Shown here piece by piece: positions 35,226-44,788 of a stretch of DNA of 64,000 bases. The translations under genes and the position numbers were made by a program. The notes beneath the pieces were generated by a model that was not told where the DNA came from, made no database searches, and saw only the letters and a program-made list of their open reading frames with translations. Position 1 is the first letter of the stretch; every line of letters begins with the position of its first letter. Origin of the DNA: Neorhizobium sp. NCHU2750 (GTDB taxonomy: Bacteria; Pseudomonadota; Alphaproteobacteria; Rhizobiales; Rhizobiaceae); contig NZ_CP030828.1 of the NCBI RefSeq assembly GCF_003597675.1, positions 446,001-510,000 on the forward strand. The letters are read 5' to 3'.

Positions 35226-36191
35226 ATGGAGTGCTGTCGGGAGGATGGGTTGGAACTCAGGCAACTGAAATATCTGCTGACGGCAGTCGATTGTGGCAGT
35301 CTCGGCAAGGCCGCTTCCGAACTCGGGCTTGGAACATCCGCGCTCAGCCAGCAGATAAGCCGGTTGGAAAGCGAATTGTCGACAAGGCTGCTGGTGCGTG
35401 GCGCCTCCGGCGTCACGCCGACAGAGGCCGGTTATGCATTCTGTCAGCAGGCGAGGCTGGCGCTCCGCCACCTTGATGCAGCGACGGCTGCGGCTCAGGG
35501 CGCTCGTTTATCCGGCGTGGTGTCCCTGGGGCTCGCTCCCACCACGGCGTCTGTTCTGGCCCTGCCGCTGATCGAGGCGATGGCACGCCGTTACCCGAAT
35601 ATTCGACTGCAGCTGGTCGAGGGCATGTCGGGTCATCTGGCTGGAATGTTGAAGAACCGCCAGATCGACATCGCCGTGCTGTTCAACGCCGAATCCGTTG
35701 CATTCGCCGGCTCGGAGGCCATCCCTCTTCTGGACGAAAGCCTGTTCCTGATCGGCTCTCCGGCCCGTTCGGAGATTGCGGATCGCATTATCGGCGACAC
35801 TGTCGCGATGGCAGAACTCGGCGGATTTCCGCTTATCTTGCCAAGCCGCGGACATGGACTGCGCGCGAGTCTCGATCGTTCGTTCGCCATCGCGGCGACC
35901 GCCCCGACGATCGTGATGGAAATCGACTCGCTGGCAGTTATCATGGATGCCGTGTCCGCCGGTGTCGGCTACACGATCCAGCCGGGTGCCGCCTTGGCAC
36001 GCGTTGCCTCGAGCCAGCTCGACGTTCGCCCAATTTCGGACCCCGATGCCCATCGGCAAAATCTGCTTGCCAGCCTTCCCGAGCAGGAGTTGTCACCCGC
36101 GGCGCTGGCTCTGAGAGCGCAGGCGCGCAAGGTCGTGGCCGGTCTGGTTCGCGATGGGCGATGGAGCGGCGCTACCCTTCATGATCTGTAA
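35226..36191 (+). CDS. tcuR: LysR-family regulator, probable tricarballylate-operon regulator
   Basis: A LysR protein of about 321 residues. The winged helix reads RQLKYLLTAVDCGSLGKAAS then GTSALSQQISRLES, followed by the ligand-binding domain (GVVSLGLAPTTASVLALPLI). The start is uncertain. ATG 35226 has no ribosome site, whereas TTG 35250, giving LELRQLKYLL at the usual LysR N-terminus, is preceded by GGGAGG five bases away. It lies directly before tcuA and tcuB in the order tcuR-tcuA-tcuB known from Salmonella, so control of tricarballylate use is the best guess. The divergent pepT could also be a target. Confidence 0.85.
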   Translation: MECCREDGLELRQLKYLLTAVDCGSLGKAASELGLGTSALSQQISRLESELSTRLLVRGASGVTPTEAGYAFCQQARLALRHLDAATAAAQGARLSGVVSLGLAPTTASVLALPLIEAMARRYPNIRLQLVEGMSGHLAGMLKNRQIDIAVLFNAESVAFAGSEAIPLLDESLFLIGSPARSEIADRIIGDTVAMAELGGFPLILPSRGHGLRASLDRSFAIAATAPTIVMEIDSLAVIMDAVSAGVGYTIQPGAALARVASSQLDVRPISDPDAHRQNLLASLPEQELSPAALALRAQARKVVAGLVRDGRWSGATLHDL

Positions 36192-36257
36192 ATACACCTT
36201 CATCGAACGATGATGGTCGCATGCCCACCGTTACCATAGGTCTGAGTCCGAACCCTA

Positions 36258-37661
36258 ATGGAGCTTTGGATCGTGATCGATGTCCTGATCATAGGCGGCG
36301 GTAATGCGGCCTTGTGTGCGGCCCTGATGGCAAGCGAGGCCGGCGCCTCGGTGCTGATGCTGGAAGCAGCGCCAAAGGCGTGGCGCGGCGGAAATTCGCA
36401 GCATACCCGCAATCTCAGATGCATGCATGATGCGCCGCAGGATGTACTGGTCGAAGCCTATCCTGAAGAGGAATTCTGGCAGGACCTTTTGAAGGTAACG
36501 GGCGGCGAGACCAACGAGCATCTGGCGCGTCTGGTCATCCGGGCATCGTCGAACTGTCGTGACTGGATGCGACGCCATGGCGTCCGCTTCCAGCCACCGC
36601 TTTCCGGCGCGCTGCATGTGGCGCGCACCAACGCCTTTTTCATGGGTGGCGGCAAGGCGCTCGTCAATGCCTATTACCGCAGCGCCGAGGCGCTTGGCGT
36701 CAAGGTCCGCTACGAAACGCCGGTGAGCGAGATCATCCTCGAAGGCGGCAAATTCATTGGCGTCGTGACGGAGAAAGGCGAGAGGATCACCGCGAAATCC
36801 TGTGTCCTTGCGGCAGGAGGGTTCGAGTCGAACCGCGAATGGCTGCGCTCCGCCTGGGGTCGCAATGATCGCGGCGAGTGGCCGGCTGACAATTTCCTCA
36901 TTCGCGGAACGCGCTTCAATCAGGGTGTTCTGCTGAAATACATGATGGACGCGGGCGCCGACATGATCGGAGATCCTTCGCAGGGGCATTGCGTTGCCAT
37001 CGACGCGCGTGCACCGCTCTATGACGGCGGCATCTGCACGCGCATCGACTGCGTCTCGCTCGGTGTCGTTGTCAACGGGCAGGGCGAGCGGTTCTACGAC
37101 GAGGGCGAGGATTTCTGGCCGAAGCGCTATGCGATCTGGGGCCGTCTCGTGGCACAGCAGGCGGGACAGATCGGCTATTCGATCATCGACCGCAAGGTCC
37201 TTGGCCGTTTCATGCCGCCGGTTTTTCTCGGTGTCGTCGCCGACAGCCTTCCGCAACTGGCCGAAAAGCTCGGCCTGCCGGTGGATGCGTTCGTGAATAC
37301 GCTCGCGGACTATAACGATGCCTGCCAGCCGGGTACGTTCAACCATACCGTTCTCGACGACTGTCGAACGGAAGGCGTGACACCGGCCAAGACCCACTGG
37401 GCACAGAAAATCGATACGCCGCCTTTTTATGGTTACGCTCTGCGTCCGGGCATCACCTTCACCTACCTGTCGCTAAAAGTGGACGATACGGCCGCAGTGC
37501 GCTTTGCCGATCGGCCGAGCCCCAACCTCTTCGTCGCAGGCGAGATGATGGCCGGCAACGTACTCGGCAAGGGCTACACGGCGGGTGTCGGGATGAGCAT
37601 CGGAACGGCCTTTGGCCGCATCGCCGGATCGCGCGCTGCCGCCGCCGCACTTGCCGCGTGA
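36258..37661 (+). CDS. tcuA: FAD-dependent tricarballylate dehydrogenase
   Basis: A flavoprotein of the fumarate reductase/succinate dehydrogenase family, closely resembling TcuA, which oxidises tricarballylate to cis-aconitate. It has an FAD motif [18 protein letters not shown] at the extreme N-terminus, the TcuA-typical [20 protein letters not shown] stretch and a C-terminal FAD segment [23 protein letters not shown] 36258 gives 467 residues. GTG 36273, with GGAG nine bases upstream, would start exactly at the FAD strand and may be the true start. It is followed by tcuB 22 bp later. Confidence 0.88.
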   Translation: MELWIVIDVLIIGGGNAALCAALMASEAGASVLMLEAAPKAWRGGNSQHTRNLRCMHDAPQDVLVEAYPEEEFWQDLLKVTGGETNEHLARLVIRASSNCRDWMRRHGVRFQPPLSGALHVARTNAFFMGGGKALVNAYYRSAEALGVKVRYETPVSEIILEGGKFIGVVTEKGERITAKSCVLAAGGFESNREWLRSAWGRNDRGEWPADNFLIRGTRFNQGVLLKYMMDAGADMIGDPSQGHCVAIDARAPLYDGGICTRIDCVSLGVVVNGQGERFYDEGEDFWPKRYAIWGRLVAQQAGQIGYSIIDRKVLGRFMPPVFLGVVADSLPQLAEKLGLPVDAFVNTLADYNDACQPGTFNHTVLDDCRTEGVTPAKTHWAQKIDTPPFYGYALRPGITFTYLSLKVDDTAAVRFADRPSPNLFVAGEMMAGNVLGKGYTAGVGMSIGTAFGRIAGSRAAAAALAA

Positions 37662-37683
37662 CATTTTTTCAGGAGCAACAAGA

Positions 37684-38844
37684 ATGGCCGCCGTCGAAGA
37701 TCTGATGGGTCTTGCCCGTCAAGCCGAGAGCGAACTGGACAACAACGCAGCCGAGGTTGACCGGATACTGCATATCTGCAACGCGTGCCGCTATTGCGAA
37801 AGCTTTTGCGCGGTGTTTCCGGCGATGACGCGAAGGCTGGATTTCAACGTGGCGGACGCCCACTATCTCGCCAATCTCTGCCACAACTGTTCGGCCTGTC
37901 TTTACGCCTGCCAATATGCGCCCCCGCATGAGTTCGGCGTCAATCTGCCGAAGACGCTCGCGCGGGTGCGGCGGGATACCTATATCGAATATGCTTTCCC
38001 CAAGGCCTTCGGCGAATTGTATCGGCGCAATGGTCTCACGGTGGCGATGGCCGTCAGTCTTGGTGTTGCCGCGTTCCTCATCGCCACGATAGCCATCAGG
38101 GGTAGCCTGCTGGTCCACGGGCTTGAGGGCGAGTTCTACGCCATTTTCCCGCATAATCTTCTTGCGGTCCTGTTCGGTGCGTCCTTCCTGTTCTCGATCG
38201 CGGCACTCGCCGTCGGTGTCACTCGGTTCTGGCGACAGGTGTCCGAGCCGGGCAGGCCCGTACCCCTCTCCGATGCCGTAGGGGAAGCGGCCAAGTCCGC
38301 TCTCACGCTGCAATATCTGGGCGGCGGACACGGAGACGGCTGCAATAACGAGGACGATGGCTTTACCTTGTGGCGCCGGCGGTTCCACCACTTTACCTTC
38401 TACGGTTTCATGCTCTGTTTCGCCTCCACCAGCGTCGCCACGCTTTATCACTACCTGTTTGCAATCGAAGCGCCCTATCCGGTTTTCAGCCTGCCGGTGA
38501 TCCTTGGCACACTGGGGGGAGTTGGCCTCCTGATCGGCCCCGCCGGTCTTTTCTGGCTCAACATGAAGCGCAACCAGATGCAGACCGACGAGCGGCAGAA
38601 GGTGATGGATCGAGGCTTCATAGCCTTGTTGTTCTTCATCAGCCTGACCGGCCTTGCGCTTCTGATATGGAGAGAGAGCGCGGCGATGCCGCTCTTGCTG
38701 GCGATCCATCTCGGCTTCGTCATGGGACTGTTCCTGACGCTTCCCTACGGCAAGTTCGCCCACGGCATCTTCCGTTGTGCTGCTCTCCTCAAACATGCGA
38801 TCGAAAAGCGGCGCCCGAATCCCATTCAGGCGGGGAGTGATTGA
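37684..38844 (+). CDS. tcuB: TcuB electron-transfer membrane protein
   Basis: A 386-residue protein. The N-terminus has two cysteine motifs for iron-sulphur clusters ([11 protein letters not shown] and [13 protein letters not shown]). About six membrane spans follow (for example [19 protein letters not shown] and [20 protein letters not shown]), with histidines that may ligate haem ([17 protein letters not shown]). This is the TcuB/CitB family, which re-oxidises TcuA FADH2 and delivers electrons to the quinone pool. AGGAG lies eight bases before the ATG at 37684. The earlier in-frame ATG at 37612 lies inside tcuA and is rejected. Confidence 0.88.
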   Translation: MAAVEDLMGLARQAESELDNNAAEVDRILHICNACRYCESFCAVFPAMTRRLDFNVADAHYLANLCHNCSACLYACQYAPPHEFGVNLPKTLARVRRDTYIEYAFPKAFGELYRRNGLTVAMAVSLGVAAFLIATIAIRGSLLVHGLEGEFYAIFPHNLLAVLFGASFLFSIAALAVGVTRFWRQVSEPGRPVPLSDAVGEAAKSALTLQYLGGGHGDGCNNEDDGFTLWRRRFHHFTFYGFMLCFASTSVATLYHYLFAIEAPYPVFSLPVILGTLGGVGLLIGPAGLFWLNMKRNQMQTDERQKVMDRGFIALLFFISLTGLALLIWRESAAMPLLLAIHLGFVMGLFLTLPYGKFAHGIFRCAALLKHAIEKRRPNPIQAGSD

Positions 38845-38845
38845 T

Positions 38846-40567
38846 ATGGATGCAAGACCTGAAAATGTCGGCCGAACGGCCAAGCCACAAAACGATCCAG
38901 TCAACTATGATGTCATCGTCATCGGGTCGGGTGCGGCCGGGCTCTCTGCCGCCGTTGTGGCAGCGTGCGAAGGCCAGCGGGTTCTGGTCGTCGAAAAGAC
39001 CGACAGGGTCGGTGGAACGACCGCGATCTCCGGCGGGATGGTCTGGGTTCCGGCAAACAGCAAGATGGCTGCCGCTGGCCGTAGCGACAGCCTTGATCAG
39101 GCGCGGACGTATCTCGATGCCACCGTCCCGAAAGGGCTGGACCCGGCCCTGCGAGAGGCTTTCCTGAAACGCGGCAACGAGGCGATCGACTATCTGGAAA
39201 GTCACAGCGAGGTGAAGCTGCAGCCCGTCGTCACCTATCCGGACTATTATCCGGATCAGCCCGGCGCGGTTCTCGGCGCAAGGGTGCTGGAGTCCGTTCC
39301 CTTTGACGCGGGCGCTCTCGGTCCATGGTTTTCCAGGCTGCGTTCCCCGTTGCCGGATTTCATGCTGCTCGGCGGTATGATGGTTAGCCGGGCAGACATT
39401 CCCCATTGGCGGCGGTTCGCCAAATCGCCTCGGTCTGCGATGAAGGTCATCAGACTGGTCGCGCAATATCTCTGGCAGCGGACGCGCCACTCTCGCGGCA
39501 CGACCCTTTATCTCGGCAATGCGCTTGTCGGTCGGCTTCTGCTGTCGGCCATCAAGGCGGGGGTGGTGATCGAAACCGAAACGGAGGTTCTCTCGTTGCT
39601 TCAGGACGGCGCAGCAGTCATCGGCATCCGTGCGAAGCAGGACGGGACTGTTGTCGAAATCGGCGCGCGCAAGGGCGTGATACTGGCAACCGGCGGCTTT
39701 TCGCATGACCCGGAGCTTCGCCGGAAATATCTGCCGCAGGCATTGGGCGAGGGCACGGCGACGATCGGCAGCAATAGTGGCACTGGCGGGCTGCGTCTGG
39801 GCCTTGCTGCGGGTGGAACGATTGCACCATCGCAGGGCGGCGGCTTTTGGGTGCCCGCGTCACCCTATACGGATGCTGACGGCAACAAACGCTATTTCCC
39901 GCATACGGTGACCGATCGCGGCAAGCCGGGATTGATTGCGGTAAACCGCCATGGTGTGCGGTTCACTAACGAAGCACGCTCCTACCACGAGTTCGTCAAA
40001 GCTCAGATCGAGGAGGGCGCCGACGCCTGTCCCGCATGGCTGGTCTGCGATGCGGCCTTCCTCTGGAAATATGGCCTTGGCCGGGTGAAGCCGTTCTCGC
40101 TCAACCCGTCGCGCTACGTCCGGGAAGGTTATCTTTTCAAGGCTGCTTCGCTTGATGAACTCGCGCAGCAGATCGGTTTGCCGACTGGCAGCCTCTCGCG
40201 CACCGTCGCTGCCTTCAACAAGGATGCAAAGAACGGCGTCGACCCCGAATTTGGTCGTGGTGGTGATGCCTATCAGCGGCATCTGGGCGATGCGGATGTG
40301 AAGCCCAATCCCTGTATCGCGCCGATCCTGAAGGCGCCGTTCTTTGCCGTGCCGGTCTATCCGGCCGATCTTGGAACGGCCGCTGGCCTGACGACAAGCA
40401 AGGACGGTGAGGTCCTTGGTGAGGATGGAAAGCCGATCGCGGGGCTTTATGCCTGCGGCAACGACATGGCATCGATCATGAACGGAGCCTATCCCGGCCC
40501 GGGCATTACCATCGGCCCGGCGGTGGTCTTCGGTTACATTGTTGGCCGGCATTGTGCAGCCCGGTGA
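38846..40567 (+). CDS. KstD-like FAD-dependent oxidoreductase
   Basis: A 573-residue flavoprotein of the 3-oxosteroid 1-dehydrogenase/fumarate reductase family. An FAD fold near residue 25 (VIVIGSGAAGLSAAVVAACE; GGTTAISGGMVWVPAN) and the C-terminal motif CGNDMASIMNGAYPGPGITI match KstD-type enzymes, which introduce a double bond next to a ketone. GGGGAG sets the start at 38846, one base after the tcuB stop, so it belongs to the tcu operon. In Salmonella the operon carries the transporter tcuC here; no transporter is present in this one. The substrate is unknown; a role on a related polycarboxylate or enone intermediate is possible. Confidence 0.85.
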   Translation: MDARPENVGRTAKPQNDPVNYDVIVIGSGAAGLSAAVVAACEGQRVLVVEKTDRVGGTTAISGGMVWVPANSKMAAAGRSDSLDQARTYLDATVPKGLDPALREAFLKRGNEAIDYLESHSEVKLQPVVTYPDYYPDQPGAVLGARVLESVPFDAGALGPWFSRLRSPLPDFMLLGGMMVSRADIPHWRRFAKSPRSAMKVIRLVAQYLWQRTRHSRGTTLYLGNALVGRLLLSAIKAGVVIETETEVLSLLQDGAAVIGIRAKQDGTVVEIGARKGVILATGGFSHDPELRRKYLPQALGEGTATIGSNSGTGGLRLGLAAGGTIAPSQGGGFWVPASPYTDADGNKRYFPHTVTDRGKPGLIAVNRHGVRFTNEARSYHEFVKAQIEEGADACPAWLVCDAAFLWKYGLGRVKPFSLNPSRYVREGYLFKAASLDELAQQIGLPTGSLSRTVAAFNKDAKNGVDPEFGRGGDAYQRHLGDADVKPNPCIAPILKAPFFAVPVYPADLGTAAGLTTSKDGEVLGEDGKPIAGLYACGNDMASIMNGAYPGPGITIGPAVVFGYIVGRHCAAR

Positions 40568-40651
40568 TGTCGATGTGAGATGTGGGTGCAGCCTGATGCA
40601 GATCAGCCGGAACGCGGCTCGGGGGCTGCAGTTGGGCCGTCGATCACAGGT

Positions 40652-40666
40652 ATAGCCCTGACCTAT
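40652..40666. promoter_or_regulatory. LysR-type box upstream of the M20 hydrolase
   Basis: ATAGC-CCTGA-CCTAT with a T-N11-A core, 101 bp before the hydrolase ATG. It matches the boxes at 43054 and 46671 in arms and spacing, with one arm mismatch. Confidence 0.55.
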
Positions 40667-40767
40667 TTGAGTTTACCCGGGTGGTTGCCTCTTATTGCCT
40701 CCGGCGGGGTTGCTATATTCCGTCCGCCGCCTCGGCGACGTAATTCAGGCAATATCGAGAGGCTTTC

Positions 40768-42009
40768 ATGAGCTTTACACCCGACAGTCGAACCGACCTC
40801 GATCGGTTCTGGTTGACCATTCAGCGTTCCGCCGAGATCGGCAAGGGGCGCGAGGGCGGGCTTGCGCGCCTTGCGTTGACCGACAGCGATCGCGAGATGA
40901 GAGATGAATTCGTGGCGTGGTGCAAAGCTGCGGGCCTCTCGGTCGAGATCGACGCGATGGGCTCGATTTTCGCCCGCCGTGCAGGGCTCGACGACAGCCT
41001 TGCGCCGGTCATCATCGGCAGCCATCTCGACACGCAGATCAATGGCGGACGTTTCGACGGAATTGCCGGGGTGCTGGCCGGACTGGAAGTGGTTCGCACG
41101 CTGAACGATCTCGGACATGTGACAAAGCGCCCGATCATCGTTGTCAACTGGACCAATGAGGAAGGCGCGCGGTTCTCTCCGCCCATGGTGGCGTCCGGCG
41201 TTTTCGTTGGACAATACACGGTCGATTGGGCGCATGATCTTATTGCCGACGATGGGGCGCGGTTCGGCGACGAACTGGCGCGGATCGGATACCGGGGTGA
41301 TGCAGCGCCCTTGAACGATGTCGATGCGTATCTAGAACTTCACATCGAGCAGGGGCCGATCCTCGATGCGGAAAGCCGACAGGTCGGCGTCGTCACGGGC
41401 GGGTATCCGAGCTATGGCATGCGTGTGCGTTTCGACGGCGAGACGGCCCATACGGGGCCGACGCCAATGGATCTGCGCCACAATGCATTGATCGCCGGCG
41501 CACGGTTCCTCACGGCAGTCGATGACATCGGCTGGGATTTTGCGGTTCACGACGGCAAGGCCACCGGTTCGCGCCTTGCAGCATGGCCGAACAAGCCCGG
41601 CATCCTGTCGGAGACCGCGCAATGTGTGGCGGATGTCCGGCATCCGGATCCGATCACCGCCAGGGTGATGGCTGAAAAGATGCGCCGTGCGGCCCACGAA
41701 GCCGGCGCAAAGGCTGGATGCAGCGTCACTGTCGAGGACGAATGGGCTTGGGGTGGCGACATCTTCGATGATGAACTGGTGACTTCCATACGTACGGAGG
41801 CCAAGCGTCAGGGCTGGAACTGGAGAGACATCGAAGCCCAGGCGGGGCACGATGCCTATCACATGGCGATGCGCTACCCGACCGCCATGATCTTCACGCC
41901 CTGCAAGGGCGGCATCACCCACAACAACAAGGAGGATTGCAGTCCGGACGATCTCGTCGCCGGCCTGAACATGCTCCTTCACGTCGCCGTGCAGCGCGCC
42001 GATCGCTGA
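40768..42009 (+). CDS. M20-family amidohydrolase (N-carbamoyl amino acid / allantoate type)
   Basis: A 413-residue zinc-dependent hydrolase of the HyuC/AllC/beta-ureidopropionase group. Metal and substrate motifs are intact: IIGSHLDTQINGGRFDGIAG (His, Asp and bridging Asp), NWTNEEGARFSPPM (Glu-Glu), LELHIEQGPIL and a C-terminal AGHDAYHMA. It cleaves N-carbamoyl, ureido or related amide groups in the cytoplasm. A candidate LysR box lies in the 200-bp upstream gap. It is convergent with the LysR gene at 42063. The substrate cannot be fixed by sequence reading; ureido acids, allantoate or N-carbamoyl amino acids are all possible. Confidence 0.88.
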   Translation: MSFTPDSRTDLDRFWLTIQRSAEIGKGREGGLARLALTDSDREMRDEFVAWCKAAGLSVEIDAMGSIFARRAGLDDSLAPVIIGSHLDTQINGGRFDGIAGVLAGLEVVRTLNDLGHVTKRPIIVVNWTNEEGARFSPPMVASGVFVGQYTVDWAHDLIADDGARFGDELARIGYRGDAAPLNDVDAYLELHIEQGPILDAESRQVGVVTGGYPSYGMRVRFDGETAHTGPTPMDLRHNALIAGARFLTAVDDIGWDFAVHDGKATGSRLAAWPNKPGILSETAQCVADVRHPDPITARVMAEKMRRAAHEAGAKAGCSVTVEDEWAWGGDIFDDELVTSIRTEAKRQGWNWRDIEAQAGHDAYHMAMRYPTAMIFTPCKGGITHNNKEDCSPDDLVAGLNMLLHVAVQRADR

Positions 42010-42036
42010 GACGGGCAGGCGCTGCCGTCATCGAAT

Positions 42037-42063
42037 ATCCCGGCACGCCCCTCGTGCCGGGAT
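42037..42063. terminator. bidirectional hairpin terminator
   Basis: Perfect 11-bp stem ATCCCGGCACG / CGTGCCGGGAT with a 5-base loop between two convergent genes; its last base coincides with the LysR stop codon. Confidence 0.65.
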
Positions 42064-42998
42064 CAGATCATGTCCGGATAGAGTTTCAGCAATTCGTCGA
42101 TCAGATCGATGAACTTCTGCTCGGGCGGGGTCGGCTGCGACAGCGGGCTGTTGATCAGGAATACGTCCGCGCCGAGCGGCTGGTCGACAAGCCGGAGTGG
42201 CCAGAGTTTACCCGCCGGTGAGGCTTCCGATACGGTCATCACCGGTAGTATGCCGATACCAAGCCCGGAAACGATCATCCGCTGGACCTCTTCGAGATCA
42301 TGGCTCGAGCCGCTGATGCGGCTGCCGAGGCCCATTCCCTCGCGCAGCATGATCATCGGCTCCAATCCCATGCCTTCCGTGGCGCAGTTGAAGGCGACAA
42401 AAGGCTCCTGCTGCAGATCGCGGGCGGTCACTTCCGTCCGGCCGTAGAGGGAATGTTCTATCCCGCAGAAAATCGAGAATTCCTCGCGAAACAGGTGGCG
42501 GCAGGTGAGGTTGATCAGCGGTTTCGTCAACAGGCAGATGCCAAGCCCCTTCTTCTCGCTGGTGATGCGACGCACGGTCTCGGCCGAATTCTGCACCTCG
42601 ATCCGCCACGTGATGGACGGGTGGCGCTGGTGGTAAAGGCGGATTGCCTCGTCAATCAGTGGGGAGCGGAGCTGGCTGATGATGCTAAGGCGCAGTTCAC
42701 CGAATTCCTCGTCGTTTCGGTCCTCGGTCAGGACGCCGATCCGGTCGACGGCGCGGAACATGTCGGCGCATTCCTGATAGATCTTCTCGCCACGCAGGGT
42801 GAGGGCAAAATGTCGGCTTCCGCGAAAGATGAGCTGGCAGTCCAGCTGTTCCTCGAGCTTCTGAAGCGCGAGGCTCACGGATGGCTGGCTAATGTTCAGC
42901 CGCTTTGCCGCGCGCGTCAGGCTCTTCTCCTCCGCGATGATGCAGAAGCTGCGCAGCAGGTTCCAGTTCAGGTCGGAAAGTTCGGGACGTTGGGGCAT
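42063..42998 (-). CDS. LysR-family regulator of the 40.8-46.6 kb catabolic cluster
   Basis: A 311-residue LysR protein. The winged helix reads LLRSFCIIAEEKSLTRAAKR then SQPSVSLALQKLEEQL, followed by the effector domain (LRLSIISQLRSPLIDEAIRL; MIVSGLGIGILPVMTV). I chose the ATG at 42998 (MPQRPELSDLNWN); an open extension to 43064 would cover the promoter. It is divergent from the RraA-like gene. A dyad at 43054-43068 in that gap recurs before the amidohydrolase and ridA genes, so this protein is the likely regulator of the whole cluster. Confidence 0.88.
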   Translation of the reverse strand: MPQRPELSDLNWNLLRSFCIIAEEKSLTRAAKRLNISQPSVSLALQKLEEQLDCQLIFRGSRHFALTLRGEKIYQECADMFRAVDRIGVLTEDRNDEEFGELRLSIISQLRSPLIDEAIRLYHQRHPSITWRIEVQNSAETVRRITSEKKGLGICLLTKPLINLTCRHLFREEFSIFCGIEHSLYGRTEVTARDLQQEPFVAFNCATEGMGLEPMIMLREGMGLGSRISGSSHDLEEVQRMIVSGLGIGILPVMTVSEASPAGKLWPLRLVDQPLGADVFLINSPLSQPTPPEQKFIDLIDELLKLYPDMI

Positions 42999-43053
42999 TG
43001 GAACATCTCGTCTGGGCTGCAGCGCTTTAGCATAATTTCGCAGGTCCGGAAGT

Positions 43054-43068
43054 ATAGGCAACACCTAT
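43054..43068. promoter_or_regulatory. LysR-type box in the LysR-rraA gap
   Basis: Perfect dyad ATAGG-CAACA-CCTAT with a T-N11-A core, 55 bp before the LysR start and 105 bp before the RraA-like start. Typical place for a LysR recognition site. Confidence 0.65.
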
Positions 43069-43173
43069 CGTTCGGATCAGGCCGAACGGCCATTGCCGGC
43101 TATATCCCGATCACGCCAGGCGTTAGTTTGCTCTCAAGTAGACACGACGCCGCGCTTCTGCGGGCGGAAATCT

Positions 43174-43833
43174 ATGTCGACCGCGAGTAAGCAGATGATA
43201 CCCAACCTGTCGCAAGTGCAGACCACGACCCTCGGCTCCTTTCTCTTTGAAGGTTTCATGGTGCCGTCGATCCAATCGATCATTCCGGCCACGCGGATAT
43301 GGGGACCGGCGCTGACGGTGCGTTTGCCGGGTACGGATGGTGCGGCGCTGGTCGAGGCTCTTTCCATTGCTGCAGCCGGCGAGGTGATCGTCATTGATCG
43401 CTGTGGCGATCTTCGGCATGCCTGTTTCGGTGCGATCGCCGCGACGGCGGCGCTCAAGCGTGGAGTGGCAGGCGTCGTGATCGACGGTTTCGTGACGGAT
43501 CTCGCTGCCTTGCTCGATATCGGCCTTCCTGTCTGGTGTCGCGGCCGCTCGCCGATCACCACACGCAGCCGCGGTATTGCCGGGCATGTTGGTGCCGTCA
43601 TCAATTGCGGGGGAACCATGGTCGGACCGGGCGATATCATTCTGGCGGACGAAAATGGTGTCGTCGTGCTCGATCCGGCGATGGCGGGTGAACATGCGGC
43701 GACGGCGTTGCGCCTGCAGCAGGAGCAGATCGAGGTGTTGCATGCTCTCAATGCGGGAAAAACGCTGATGGAGATAGCCAAAGCTCGATCAGGATCCGGC
43801 GAAAACCGGTCGATATCGGGGAAAACGTCGTAA
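43174..43833 (+). CDS. RraA-family protein (aldolase/decarboxylase-like)
   Basis: A 219-residue protein of the RraA/HMG-aldolase family (often misnamed dimethylmenaquinone methyltransferase). Conserved segments include ACFGAIAATAALKRGVAG, VVIDGFVTD and VGPGDIILADENGVVVLD. In active HMG/CHA aldolases the third strand ends in an Arg-Asp pair; here it is Thr108-Asp109, so the catalytic arginine is missing and the reaction may differ. The ATG at 43174 was chosen over an in-frame ATG at 43093, which overlaps the regulatory gap. It precedes the amino-acid ABC genes. Confidence 0.85.
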   Translation: MSTASKQMIPNLSQVQTTTLGSFLFEGFMVPSIQSIIPATRIWGPALTVRLPGTDGAALVEALSIAAAGEVIVIDRCGDLRHACFGAIAATAALKRGVAGVVIDGFVTDLAALLDIGLPVWCRGRSPITTRSRGIAGHVGAVINCGGTMVGPGDIILADENGVVVLDPAMAGEHAATALRLQQEQIEVLHALNAGKTLMEIAKARSGSGENRSISGKTS

Positions 43834-43854
43834 AGCGGTATTGTCAGGCAGACG

Positions 43855-43880
43855 CTATGATAGCCATAGGTAGGCCATCT
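43855..43880. promoter_or_regulatory. possible LysR-type box before the ABC importer genes
   Basis: CTATG-N5-CATAG (43855-43869, T-N11-A) partly overlaps a degenerate ATAGG-N5-CATCT (43866-43880), about 75-100 bp before the binding-protein gene. Weaker than the other boxes in this cluster. Confidence 0.35.
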
Positions 43881-43955
43881 TCATGGTGCGAGACGCGGTG
43901 CTCGGGAACTTCTAGATTACAACTCAACGACAACACTGACAAAAAGGGGACTTGC

Positions 43956-44759
43956 ATGACCTTCCTCAATCGTATCCGTTGCTTGGCGATTGCTGCCGTG
44001 GCGACCGTAAGCGTGTCTGCCGGCATGGCGCAGGCCGATGACCTTGCTGACATCAAGGCTGCCGGCGTCATTAATGTCGGGATTTTCCCCGACTTCCCGC
44101 CGTTCTCCTCCGTCACCACTGATATGAGCACGGTCGGCTATGATGTTGACGTGGCAAACGACATTGCCAAGGTTCTTGGCGTCAAGGTCAACCTCGTTCC
44201 GATCAACGGCCAGAACCGCATCGCATTCCTCAACGACAAGCGCGTCGACATGCTGATGAGCGTCGGTTATTCCGACGAGCGTGCAAAGGCGATCGGCTTT
44301 GTCGCTCCCTACGCTCCTTATTACATCGCCGTGATCGGCCCTCAGGCAACGAAGCTGTCCGGCCCGGCCGATCTCGCCGGCAAGACGATCGCCGTCAATC
44401 AAGGTACGCTGGAAGACACGTCGCTGACCAAGGCTGCCCCGGAAAGCGCCACGATCCGCCGCTTCCCCAACTACAGTGCCGTAATCCAGGCTTTCATCTC
44501 CGGCCAGACCGACTTGATGGCTGCCGGCAACAACGTTGGCGCCCAGGTATTGGAAAAGCAGACGGGTCTGAAGCCGGAAGAGAAGTTCCAGCTGATGTCT
44601 TCGCCGTCGAATATCGCAGTTCGCAAGGGTGAGGATGCTCTCTCTGGCGTGATCGGCGATGCGCTGAAGACCATGATCAGCGACGGCACGCTTAACGCTG
44701 CATCCGAAAAGTGGCTGAAGACGCCGCTGAAGCTTGAAAACCTCAAGCGTCCGGAGTGA
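43956..44759 (+). CDS. amino-acid ABC transporter substrate-binding protein
   Basis: A 267-residue periplasmic binding protein of the SBP_bac_3 family for polar amino acids. The Sec signal (RIRCLAIAAVATVSVSAGMA, then QA) is followed by the domain start VINVGIFPDFPPFSSV, and by GYDVDVANDIAKVLG, KRVDMLMSVGYSDERAK and LAGKTIAVNQGTLED. AAGGGGA precedes the ATG at 43956. It is the first of three importer genes in a row (binding protein and two permeases). Confidence 0.9.
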   Translation: MTFLNRIRCLAIAAVATVSVSAGMAQADDLADIKAAGVINVGIFPDFPPFSSVTTDMSTVGYDVDVANDIAKVLGVKVNLVPINGQNRIAFLNDKRVDMLMSVGYSDERAKAIGFVAPYAPYYIAVIGPQATKLSGPADLAGKTIAVNQGTLEDTSLTKAAPESATIRRFPNYSAVIQAFISGQTDLMAAGNNVGAQVLEKQTGLKPEEKFQLMSSPSNIAVRKGEDALSGVIGDALKTMISDGTLNAASEKWLKTPLKLENLKRPE

Positions 44760-44788
44760 TTGATGGCTGATCGGCCGGTGGCAGGCGC

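Noticed and set aside
36255..37397. 380-codon open frame on the minus strand
   Set aside because: Antisense to tcuA; a similar shadow lies opposite tcuB (37669-38904).
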